From positions 52,631,670-52,695,669 of the forward strand of contig OZ025248.1 of assembly GCA_964019135.1 (NCBI GenBank): DNA of 64,000 nt, written 5' to 3'. Source of the DNA: Arenicola marina. Taxonomy: Eukaryota; Annelida; Polychaeta; Arenicolidae. Of the stretch, positions 11,748 through 23,211 are shown piece by piece (within the stretch, counting starts at the first letter, position 1; every line of letters starts with the position of its first letter). The translations under genes were made by a program, and so were the position numbers. Under the pieces are notes generated by a model. It saw nothing but the letters and a program-made list of their open reading frames with translations. It was not told where the DNA came from and did not search any database.

Positions 11748-14700
11748 GATGTAGCTGGCCTGTGGACAAGGCCAGTGGGGTGGCGGTATGTGGCCTGTGG
11801 ACAAGGCCAGTGGAGTGGCGGTATGTGGCGTGTGGACCAGGCCAGCTCAGTGGCGGTATGTGGCCTGTGGACAAGGCCAGTGGAGTGGCGGTATGTGACG
11901 TGTGGACCAGGCCAGCTCAGTGGCGGTATGTGACGTGTGGACCAGGCCAGCTCAGTGGCGGTATGTGACGTCTGGACAAGGCCAGCTCAGTGGCGGTATG
12001 TGACGTGTGGACCAGGCCAGCTCAGTGGCGGTATGTGACGTCTGGACAAGGCCAGCTCAGTGGCGGTATGTGACGTCTAGACAAGGCCAGCTCAGTGGCG
12101 GTATGTGGCGTGTGGACCAGGCCAGAGGAGTGGCGGTATGTGGCGTGTAGACAAGGCCAGCTCAGTGGCGGTATGTGACGTCTGGACAAGGCCAGCTCAG
12201 TGGCGGTATATGACGTGTGGACAAGGCCAGCTCAGTGGCGGTATGTGACGTCTGGACAAGGCCAGCTCAGTGGCGGTATGTGACGTCTGGACAAGGCCAG
12301 CTCAGTGGCGGTATGTGACGTGTGGACCAGGCCAGCTCAGTGGCGGTATGTGACGTGTGGACCAGGCTAGCTCAATGGCGGTATGTGACGTGTGGACCAG
12401 GCCAGCTCAGTGGCGGTATGTGACGTGTGGACCAGGCCAGTGGAGTGGCGGTATGTGGCGTGTGGACGAGGCCAGCTCAGTGGCGGTATGTGGCGTGTGG
12501 ACCAGGCCAGCTCAGTGGCGGTATGCGGCGTGTGGACCAGGCCAGCTCAGTGGCGGTATGTGACGTGTGGACCAGGCCAGCTCAGTGGCGGTATGTGACG
12601 TGTGGACCAGGCCAGCTCAGTGGCGGTATGTGACGTGTGGACCAGGCCAGCTCAGGGGCGGTATGTTACGTGTGGACCAGGCCGGCTCAGTGGCGGTATG
12701 TGGCGTGTGGACCAGGCCAGCTCAGTGGCGGTATGTGACGTGTGGACCAGGCTAGCTCAGTGGCGGTATGTGAGGTGTGGACCAGGCCAGCTCAGTGGCG
12801 GTATGTGACGTGTGGACCAGGCTAGCTCAGTGGCGGTATGTGAGGTGTGGACCAGGCCAGCTCAGTGGCGGTATGCGGCGTGTGGACCAGGCCAGCTCAG
12901 TGGCGGTATGTGACGTGTGGACCAGGCCAGTGGAGTGGCGGTATGTGGCGTGTGGACGAGGCCAGCTCAGTGGCGGTATGTGGCGTGTGGACCAGGCCAG
13001 CTCAGTGGCGGTATGTGACGTGTGGACCAGGCTAGCTCAGTGGCGGTATGTGGCGTGTGGACCAGGCCGGCTCAGTGGCGGTATGTGACGTGTGGACCAG
13101 GCCAGCTCAGTGGCGGTATGTGACGTGTGGACCAGGCTAGCTCAGTGGCGGTATGTGACGTGTGGACCAGGCCAGCTCATTGGCGGTATGTGACGTGTGG
13201 ACCAGGCCAGTGGAGTGGCGGTATGTGGCGTGTGGACGAGGCCAGCTCAGTGGCGGTACGTGACGTATGGACAAGGCCAGCTCAGTGGCGGTATGTGGCG
13301 TGTGGACCAGGCCAGCTCAGGGGCGGTATGTGGCGTGTGGACCAGGCCAGCTCAGTGGCGGTATGTGGCGTGTGGACAAGGCCAGCTCAGTGGCGGTATG
13401 TGACGTGTGGACCAGGCCAGCTCAGTGGCGGTATGTGGCGTGTGGACAAGGCCAGCTCAGTGGCGGTATGTGACGTGTGGACCAGGCCAGCTCAGTGGCG
13501 GTATGTGGCGTGTGGACCAGGCCAGCTCAGTGGCGGTATGCGGCGTGTGGACCAGGCCAGCTCAGTGGCGATATGTGGCGTGTGGACCAGGCCAGCTCAG
13601 TGGCGGTATGTGGCGTGTGGACCAGGCCAGTGGAGTGGCGGTATGTGACGTGTGAACAAGGCCAGAGGAGTGGCGGTATGTGACGTGTGGACAAGGCCAG
13701 AGGAGTGGCGGTATGTGGCGTGTGGACCAGGCCAGTGGAGTGGCGGTATGTGGCGTGTGGACAAGGCCAGGGGAGTGGCGGTATGTGGCGTGTGGACAGG
13801 GCCAGGGGAGTGGCGGTATGTGGCGTGTAGACAAGGCCAGAGGAGTGGCGGTATGTGGCGTGTGGACAGGGCCAGTGGAGTGGCGGTATGTGGCGTGTGG
13901 ACAAGGCCAGGGGAGTGGCGGTATGTGGCGTGTGGACAGGGCCAGGGGAGTGGCGGTATGTGACGTGTGGACAGGGCCAGTGGAGTGGCGGTATGTGGCG
14001 TGTGGACAAGGCCAGGGGAGTGGCGGTATGTGGCGTGTGGACAGGGCCAGTGGAGTGGCGGTATGTGGCGTGTGGACAGGGCCAGGGGAGTGGCGGTATG
14101 TGGCGTTTTGACAGGGCCAGTGGAGTGGCGGTATGTGGCGTGTGGACAAAGCCAGGGGAGTGGCGGTATGTGGCGTGTGGACAAGGCCAGTGGAGTGGCG
14201 GTATGTGGCGTGTGGGCAAGGCCAGGGGAGTGGCGGTATGTGGCGTGTGGACAGGGCCAGGGGAGTGGCGGTATGTGGCGTGTGGACAGGGCCAGTGGAG
14301 TGGCGGTATGTGGCGTGTGGACAGGGCCAGGGGAGTGGCGGTATGTGGCGTGTGGACAGGGCCAGTGGAGTGGCGGTATGTGGCGTGTGGACAAGGCCAG
14401 GGGAGTGGCGGTATGTGGCGTTTTGACAGGGCCAGTGGAGTGGCGGTATGTGGCGTGTGGACAAAGCCAGGGGAGTGGCGGTATGTGACGTGTGGACAGG
14501 GCCAGGGGAGTGGCGGTATGTGGCGTGTGGACAGAGCCAGGGGAGTGGCGGTATGTGGCGTGTGGACAAGGCCAGTGGAGTGGCGGTATGTGGCGTGTGG
14601 ACAGGGCCAGGGGAGTGGCGGTATGTGGCGTGTGGACAAGGCCAGTGGAGTGGCGGTATGTGGCGTGTGGACAGGGCCAGGGGAGTGGCGGTATGTGGCG

Positions 14701-17700
14701 TGTGGACAAAGCCAGGGGAGTGGCGGTATGTGGCGTGTGGACAGGGCCAGTGGAGTGGCGGTATGTGGCGTGTGGACAAGGCCAGTAGAGTGGCGGTATG
14801 TGGCGTGTGGACAGGGCCAGGGGAGTGGCGGTATGTGGCGTGTGGACAGGGCCAGTGGAGTGGCGGTATGTGGCGTGTGGACAGGGCCAGTGGAGTGGCG
14901 GTATGTGGCGTGTGGACAAGGCCAGGGGAGTGGCGGTATGTGGCGTGTGGACAGGGCCAGGGGAGTGGCGGTATGTGGCGTGTGGACAAAGCCAGGGGAG
15001 TGGCGGTATGTGGCGTGTGGACAGGGCCAGTGGAGTGGCGGTATGTGGCGTGTGGACAAGGCCAGTAGAGTGGCGGTATGTGGCGTGTGGACAGGGCCAG
15101 GGGAGTGGCGGTATGTGGCGTGTGGACAGGGCCAGTGGAGTGGCGGTATGTTGCGTGTGGACAAGGCCAGGGGAGTGGCGGTATGTGGCGTGTGGACAGG
15201 GCCAGTGGAGTGGCGGTATGTGGCGTGTGGACAAGGCCAGGGGAGTGGCGGTATGTGGCGTGTGGACAGGGCCAGTGGAGTGGCGGTATGTGGCGTGTGG
15301 ACAGGGCCAGGGGAGTGGCGGTATGTGGCGTGTGGACAGGGCCAGTGGAGTGGCGGTATGTGGCGTGTGGACAAGGCCAGGGGAGTGGCGGTATGTGGCG
15401 TGTGGACAGGGCCAGTGGAGTGGCGGTATGTGGCGTGTGGACAGGGCCAGTGGAGTGGCGGTATGTGGCGTGTGGACAAGGCCAGTGGAGTGGCGGTATG
15501 TGGCGTGTGGGCAAGGCCAGTGGAGTGGCGGTATGTGACGTGTGGACAAGGCCAGTGGAGTGGCGGTATGTGGCGTGTGGACAGGGCCAGTGGAGTGGCG
15601 GTATGTGGCGTGTGGACAAGGCCAGTGGAGTGGCGGTATGTGGCGTGTGGACAAGGCCAGGGGAGTGGCGGTATGTGGCGTGTGGACAAGGCCAGGGGAG
15701 TGGCGGTATGTGGCGTGTAGACAAGGCCAGTGGAGTGGCGGTATGTGACGTGTGGACAAGGCCAGTAGAGTGGCGGTATGTGGCGTGTGGACAAGGCCAG
15801 GGGAGTGGCGGTATGTGGCGTGTGGACAAGGCCAGTGGAGTGGCGGTATGTGGCGTGTGGACAGGGCCAGTGGAGTGGCGGTATGTGGCGTGTGGACAAG
15901 GCCAGGGGAGTGGCGGTATGTGGCGTGTGGACAAAGCCAGGGGAGTGGCGGTATGTGGCGTGTGGACAAGGCCAGAGGAGTGGCGGTATGTGACGTCTGG
16001 ACAAGGCCAGCTCAGTGGCGGTATCTGACGTCTGGACAAGGCCAGTGGAGTGGCGGTATGTGGCGTGTGGACAAGGCCAGTAGAGTGGCGGCATGTGACG
16101 TCTGGACAAGGCCAGCTCAGTGGCGGTATGTGACGTGTGGACCAGGCCAGCTCAGTGGCGGTATGTGGCGTGTGGACCAGGCCAGCTCAGTGGCGGTATG
16201 TGGCGTGTGGACCAGGCCAGTGGAGTGGCGGCATGTGACGTCTGGACAAGGCCAGCTCAGTGGCGGTATGTGACGTGTGGACCAGGCCAGCTCAGTGGCG
16301 GTATGTGGCGTGTGGACCAGGCCAGCTCAGTGGCGTGTGGACAAGGCCAGCTCAGTGGCGGTATGTGGCGTGTGGACCAGGCCAGCTCAGTGGCGGTATG
16401 TGGCGTGTGGACCAGGCCAGCTCAGTGGCGGCATGTGACGTCTGGACAAGGCCAGCTCAGTGGCGGTATGTGACGTGTGGACCAGGCCAGCTCAGTGGCG
16501 GTATGTGGCGTGTGGACCAGGCCAGTGGAGTGGCGGTATGTGACGTGTGGACAGGGCCAGGGGAGTGGCGGTATGTGACGTGTGGACCAGGCCAGCTCAG
16601 TGGCGGTATGTGGCGTGTGGACCAGGCCAGCTCAGTGGCGGTATGTGGCGTGTGGACCAGGCCAGTGGAGTGGCGGTATGTGACGTGTGGACAGGGCCAG
16701 TGGAGTGGCGGCATGTGACGTGTGGACAAGGCCAGCTCAGTGGCGGTATGTGACGTGTGGACCAGGCCAGTGGAGTGGCGGCATGTGACGTGTGGACAAG
16801 GCCAGCTCAGTGGCGGTATGTGACGTGTGGACCAGGCCAGCTCAGTGGCGGTATGTGGCGTGTGGACCAGGCCAGCTCAGTGGCGTGTGGACAAGGCCAG
16901 CTCAGTGGCGGTATGTGGCGTGTGGACCAGGCTAGCTCAGTGGCGGTATGTGGCGTGTGGACCAGGCCAGCTCAGTGGCGGCATGTGACGTCTGGACAAG
17001 GCCAGCTCAGTGGCGGTATGTGACGTGTGGACCAGGCCAGCTCAGTGGCGGTATGTTGCGTGTGGACAAGGCCAGGGGAGTGGCGGTATGTGACGTGTGG
17101 ACAGGGCCAGGGGAGTGGCGGTATGTGACGTGTGGACCAGGCCAGCTCAGTGGCGGTATGTGGCGTGTGGACCAGGCCAGTGGAGTGGCGGTATGTGGCG
17201 TGTGGACCAGGCCAGTGGAGTGGCGGTATGTGGCGTGTGGACAAGGCCAGGGGAGTGGCGGTATGTGGCGTGTGGACAAGGCCAGGGGAGTGGCGGTATG
17301 TGGCGTGTGGACCAGGCCAGTGGAGTGGCGGTATGTGGCGTGTGGACCAGGCCAGTGGAGTGGCGGTATGTGGCGTGTGGACAGGGCCAGTGGAGTGGCG
17401 GTATGTGGCGTGTGGACAGGGCCAGGGGAGTGGCGGTATGTGGCGTGTGGACAAGGCCAGGGGAGTGGCGGTATGTGACGTGTGGACCAGGCCAGTGGAG
17501 TGGCGGTATGTGGCGTGTGGACAGGGCCAGGGGAGTGGCGGTATGTGACGTGTGGACAAGGCCAGGGGAGTGGCGGCTTGTGTCGTGTGGACAGGGCCAG
17601 CTCAGTGGCGGCATGTGACGTCTGGACAAGGCCAGCTCAGTGGCGGTATGTGACGTGTGGACCAGGCCAGCTCAGTGGCGGCATGTGACGTCTGGACAAG

Positions 17701-20700
17701 GCCAGCTCAGTGGCGGTATGTGACGTGTGGACCAGGCCAGCTCAGTGGCGGTATGTTGCGTGTGGACAAGGCCAGGGGAGTGGCGGTATGTGACGTGTGG
17801 ACAAGGCCAGGAGAGTGGCGGTATGTGGCGTGTGGACAAGGCCAGCTCAGTGGCGGCATGTGACGTCTGGACAAGGCCAGCTCAGTGGCGGTATGTGACG
17901 TGTGGACCAGGCCAGCTCAGTGGCGGTATGTTGCGTGTGGACAAGGCCAGGGGAGTGGCGGTATGTGACGTGTGGACAAGGCCAGTAGAGTGGCGGTATG
18001 TGGCGTGTGGACAAGGCCAGGGGAGTGGCGGTATGTGTCGTGTGGACAGGGCCAGGGGAGTGGCGGTATGTGACGTGTGGACAAGGCCAGTGGAGTGGCG
18101 GTATGTGGCGTGTGGACAGGGCCAGGGGAGTGGCGGTATGTGGCGTGTGGACAGGGCCAGGGGAGTGGCGGTATGTGGCGTGTGGACAAGGCCAGTGGAG
18201 TGGCGGTATGTGGCGTGTGGACAAGGCCAGGGGAGTGGCGGTATGTGTCGTGTGGACAAGGCCAGGGGAGTGGCGGTATGTGGCGTGTGGACAGGGCCAG
18301 GGGAGTGGCGGTATGTGGCGTGTGGACAGGGCCAGGGGAGTGGCGGTATGTGGCGTCTGGACAAGGCCAGCTCAGTGGCGGTATGTGGCGTGTGGACAGG
18401 GCCAGTGGAGTGGCGGTATGTTGCGTGTGGACAGGGCCAGTGGAGTGGCGGTATGTGGCGTGTGGACAGGGCCAGGGGAGTGGCGGTATGTTGCGTGTGG
18501 ACAAGGCCAGGGGAGTGGCGGTATGTGGCGTGTGGACAAGGCCAGTGGAGTGGCGGTATGTGGCGTGTGGACAGGGCCAGTGGAGTGGCGGTATGTGGCG
18601 TGTGGACAGGGCCAGGGGAGTGGCGGTATGTGGCGTGTGGACAGGGCCAGGGGAGTGGCGGTATGTGGCGTGTGGACAGGGCCAGGGGAGTGGCGGTATG
18701 TGGCGTGTGGACAAGGCCAGGGGAGCGGCGGTATGTGGCGTGTGGACAGGGCCAGTGGAGTGGCGGTATGTGGCGTGTGGACAGGGCCAGCTCAGTGGCG
18801 GTATGTGGCGTGTGGACAAGGCCAGGGGAGCGGCGGTATGTGGCGTGTGGACAGGGCCAGTGGAGTGGCGGCTTGTGGCGTGTGGACAGGGCCAGGGGAG
18901 TGGCGGTATGTGGCGTGTGGACAGGGCCAGTGGAGTGGCGGTATGTGGCGTGTGGACAAGGCCAGGGGAGTGGCGGTATGTGGCGTGTAGACAAGGCCAG
19001 GGGAGTGGCGGTATGTGGCGTGTGGACAGGGCCAGTGGAGTGGCGGTATGTGGCGTGTGGACAGGGCCAGTGGAGTGGCGGTATGTGGCGTGTGGACAGG
19101 GCCAGGGGAGTGGCGGTATGTGGCGTGTGGACAGGGCCAGTGGAGTGGCGGTATGTGGCGTGTGGACAAGGCCAGGGGAGTGGCGGTATGTTGCGTGTGG
19201 ACAAGGCCAGCTCAGTGGCGGTATGTGGCGTGTGGACAAGGCCAGTGGAGTGGCGGTATGTGGCGTGTGGACAGGGCCAGGGGAGTGGCGGCTTGTGTCG
19301 TGTGGACAAGGCCAGCTCAGTGGCGGTATGTTGCGTGTGGACAGGGCCAGTGGAGTGGCGGTATGTGGCGTGTGGACCAGGCCAGCTCAGTGGCGGTATG
19401 TTGCGTGTGGACAAGGCCAGTGGAGTGGCGGTATGTGGCGTGTGGACAGGGCCAGGGGAGTGGCGGCTTGTGTCGTGTGGACAAGGCCAGCTCAGTGGCG
19501 GTATGTTGCGTGTGGACAGGGCCAGTGGAGTGGCGGTATGTGGCGTGTGGACAGGGCCAGGGGAGTGGCGGTATGTTGCGTGTGGACAAGGCCAGGGGAG
19601 TGGCGGTATGTGACGTGTGGACAAGGCCAGTGGAGTGGCGGTATGTGACGTGTGGACAAGGCCAGTGGAGTGGCGGTATGTGGCGTGTGGACAGGGCCAG
19701 GGGAGTGGCGGTATGTGGCGTGTGGACAGGGCCAGGGGAGTGGCGGTATGTGACGTGTGGACAGGGCCAGGGGAGTGGCGGTATGTGGCGTGTGGACAGG
19801 GCCAGGGGAGTGGCGGTATGTGACGTGTGGACAGGGCCAGGGGAGTGGCGGTATGTGGCGTGTGGACAAGGCCAGTGGAGTGGCGGTATGTGGCGTGTGG
19901 ACAGGGCCAGGGGAGTGGCGGTATGTGGCGTGTGGACAGGGCCAGGGGAGTGGCGGTATGTGGCGTGTGGACAGGGCCAGGGGAGTGGCGGTATGTGACG
20001 TGTGGACAGGGCCAGGGGAGTGGCGGTATGTGGCGTGTGGACAAGGCCAGTGGAGTGGCGGTATGTGGCGTGTGGACCAGGCCAGTGGAGTGGCGGTATG
20101 TGGCGTGTGGACAGGGCCAGTGGAGTGGCGGTATGTGGCGTGTGGACAGGGCCAGTGGAGTGGCGGTATGTGGCGTGTGGACAAAGCCAGTGGAGTGGCG
20201 GTATGTGGCGTGTGGACAAGGCCAGTGGAGTGGCGGTATGTGGCGTGTGGACAGGGCCAGGGGAGTGGCGGTATGTGGCGTGTGGACAGGGCCAGGGGAG
20301 TGGCGGTATGTGACGTGTGGACAGGGCCAGGGGAGTGGCGGTATGTGGCGTGTGGACAAGGCCAGTGGAGTGGCGGTATGTGGCGTGTGGACCAGGCCAG
20401 TGGAGTGGCGGTATGTGGCGTGTGGACAGGGCCAGTGGAGTGGCGGTATGTGGCGTGTGGACAGGGCCAGTGGAGTGGCGGTATGTGGCGTGTGGACCAG
20501 GCCAGTGGAGTGGCGGTATGTGACGTGTGGACAAGGCCAGGGGAGTGGCGGTATGTGGCGTGTGGACAGGGCCAGGGGAGTGGCGGTATGTTGCGTGTGG
20601 ACAGAGCCAGGGGAGTGGCGGTATGTGGCGTGTGGACAAGGCCAGGGGAGTGGCGGTATGTGACGTGTGGACCAGGCCAGTGGAGTGGCGGTATGTGGCG

Positions 20701-22452
20701 TGTGGACAGGGCCAGGGGAGTGGCGGTATGTGGCGTGTGGACAAGGCCAGTGGAGTGGCGGTATGTGGCGTGTGGACAGGGCCAGGGGAGTGGCGGTATG
20801 TGACGTGTGGACAAGGCCAGGGGAGTGGCGGTATGTGGCGTGTGGACAAGGCCAGGGGAGTGGCGGTATGTGGCGTGTGGACAGGGCCAGTGGAGTGGCG
20901 GTATGTGGCGTGTGGACAGGGCCAGTGGAGTGGCGGTATGTGGCGTGTGGACAGGGCCAGTGGAGTGGCGGTATGTGGCGTGTGGACAGGTCCAGTAGAG
21001 TGGCGGTATGTGGCGTGTGGACAGGGCCAGTGGAGTGGCGGTATGTGGCGTGTGGACAGGGCCAGTGGAGTGGCGGTATGTGGCGTGTGGACAGGGCCAG
21101 TAGAGTGGCGGTATGTGGCGTGTGGACAGGGCCAGTGGAGTGGCGGTATGTGGCGTGTGGACAGGGCCAGTGGAGTGGCGGTATGTGGCGTGTGGACAGG
21201 GCCAGGGGAGTGGCGGTATGTGGCGTGTGGACAGGGCCAGGGGAGTGGCGGTATGTGGCGTGTGGACAGGGCCAGGGGAGTGGCGGTATGTGGCGTGTGG
21301 ACAAGGCCAGGGGAGTGGCGGTATGTGGCGTGTGGACAGGGCCAGGGGAGTGGCGGTATGTGGCGTGTAGACAAGGCCAGGGGAGTGGCGGTATGTGGCG
21401 TGTGGACAGGGCCAGTGGAGTGGCGGTATGTGACGTGTGGACAAGGCCAGGGGAGTGGCGGTATGTGGCGTGTGGACAGGGCCAGTGGAGTGGCGGTATG
21501 TGACGTGTGGACAGGGCCAGGGGAGTGGCGGTATGTGGCGTGTGGACAGGGCCAGGGGAGTGGCGGTATGTGGCGTGTGGACAGGGCCAGGGGAGTGGCG
21601 GTATGTGACGTGTGGACAGGGCCAGTGGAGTGGCGGTATGTGACGTCTGGACAGGGCCAGGGGAGTGGCGGTATGTGGCGTGTGGACAGGGCCAGTGGAG
21701 TGGCGGTATGTGACGTGTGGACAGGGCCAGTGGAGTGGCGGTATGTGACGTGTGGACAGGGCCAGTGGAGTGGCGGTATGTGGCGTGTGGACAAGGCCAG
21801 CGGAGTGGCGGTATGTGACGTGTGGACAGGGCCAGTGGAGTGGCGGTATGTGACGTGTGGACAAGGCCAGGGGAGTGGCGGTATGTGGCGTGTGGACAGG
21901 GCCAGTGGAGTGGCGGTATGTGACGTGTGGACAGGGCCAGGGGAGTGGCGGTATGTGGCGTGTGGACAGGGCCAGGGGAGTGGCGGTATGTGGCGTGTGG
22001 ACAGGGCCAGTGGAGTGGCGGTATGTGGCGTGTGGACAAGGCCAGGGGAGTGGCGGTATGTGGCGTGTGGACAGGGCCAGTGGAGTGGCGGTATGTGGCG
22101 TGTGGACAAGGCCAGGGGAGTGGCGGTATGTGACGTGTGGACAGGGCCAGTGGAGTGGCGGTATGTGGCGTGTGGACAGGGCCAGTGGAGTGGCGGTATG
22201 TGACGTCTGGACAAGGCCAGGGGAGTGGGGGTATGTGACGTGTGGACAGGGCCAGTGGAGTGGCGGCATGTGACGTCTGGACAAGGCCAGCTCAGTGGCG
22301 GTATGTGACGTGTGGACAGGGCCAGTGGAGTGGCGGTATGTGGCGTGTGGACAAGGCCAGTGGAGTGGCGGTATGTGGCGTGTGGACAGGGCCAGTGGAG
22401 TGGCGGTATGTGGCGTGTGGACAGGGCCAGTGGAGTGGCGGCATGTGGCGTG
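11748..22452. repeat. 35-bp minisatellite, about 305 units
   Basis: A continuous array of a 35-bp unit of the form GGCGGTATGTGGCGTGTGG followed by ACAAG, ACAGG or ACCAG and then GCCAGTGGAGT, GCCAGGGGAGT or GCCAGCTCAGT. The unit has no stop in most phases, and 35 is not a multiple of three. Frames therefore cycle through all phases every 105 bp and stay open for up to 1600 codons on the minus strand. These frames share no sequence with known proteins and I reject them as genes. The array is G-rich on the plus strand. Variants are clustered in blocks, and longer repeats of 315 and 550 bp are visible inside. Confidence 0.97.
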
Positions 22453-22595
22453 ACGCCACCGCTCTTTCCTCGGGGTGTTTTTGTTGCTGGCATGCCCCCC
22501 CCCCCCCACCTCTTGATACAGCCTCCCGATGCATCCATTGTACGCGGTCCCAGTGCCCCTAATCCGATATTGTAGGCGGTCGGCGAGTGTGTGTG
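22453..22595. other. Spacer between 35-bp array and gap
   Basis: A short unique stretch with a C run near 22494-22507, ending in a GTGTGTGTG tract at the assembly gap. Nothing else is recognised. Confidence 0.4.
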
Positions 22596-22795
22596 NNNNN
22601 NNNNNNNNNNNNNNNNNNNNNNNNNNNNNNNNNNNNNNNNNNNNNNNNNNNNNNNNNNNNNNNNNNNNNNNNNNNNNNNNNNNNNNNNNNNNNNNNNNNN
22701 NNNNNNNNNNNNNNNNNNNNNNNNNNNNNNNNNNNNNNNNNNNNNNNNNNNNNNNNNNNNNNNNNNNNNNNNNNNNNNNNNNNNNNNNNNNNNNN
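22596..22795. other. Assembly gap (200 N)
   Basis: Exactly 200 undetermined bases, a typical placeholder size. The true distance is unknown. Confidence 1.
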
Positions 22796-23211
22796 ACACG
22801 CGCCCCACCCGCCTCTTCCCCCTCCCTGGCGGAAGTAGTGACGTCACCACGGAAGAGGCTGAAGCCGTGACCGACAGGCGATGACACGTGGACAAGGGTG
22901 GCAAGGGGGGGGGGGAGGGGGGGCCTAGACTAAGTCTTCTTGTGATGCCAATGAAGTCCGGCGAGGAAAGGTCAGGGTTCTGGGAGGGGAATCTGGGATG
23001 TGAGGGGCTGGGGTGGGGCGGGGGTGGAACTTGGGTGCTGCAAACCCCCCGAGTGTTGCGATCACCACGTATCTGGGGAGGTGGTGGGGGGGGGGGGTAG
23101 TGAAGGTCATTGCAGGGTCTGGCTACAAGTGGCAGATCCAGCACACCGGCCGCCGACCACCGGTCACCAAGGTCAAGGACACCATCCCTACGCATGTTGC
23201 AGCTTCGGCGA
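22796..23211. other. Spacer between gap and 57-bp array
   Basis: GC-rich sequence with several G runs (near 22903-22922 and 23082-23098) and one TGACGTCA octamer at 22839-22846. No gene is recognised. The first ATG of the longest array-spanning frame, at 23013, has no supporting signal. Confidence 0.4.
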
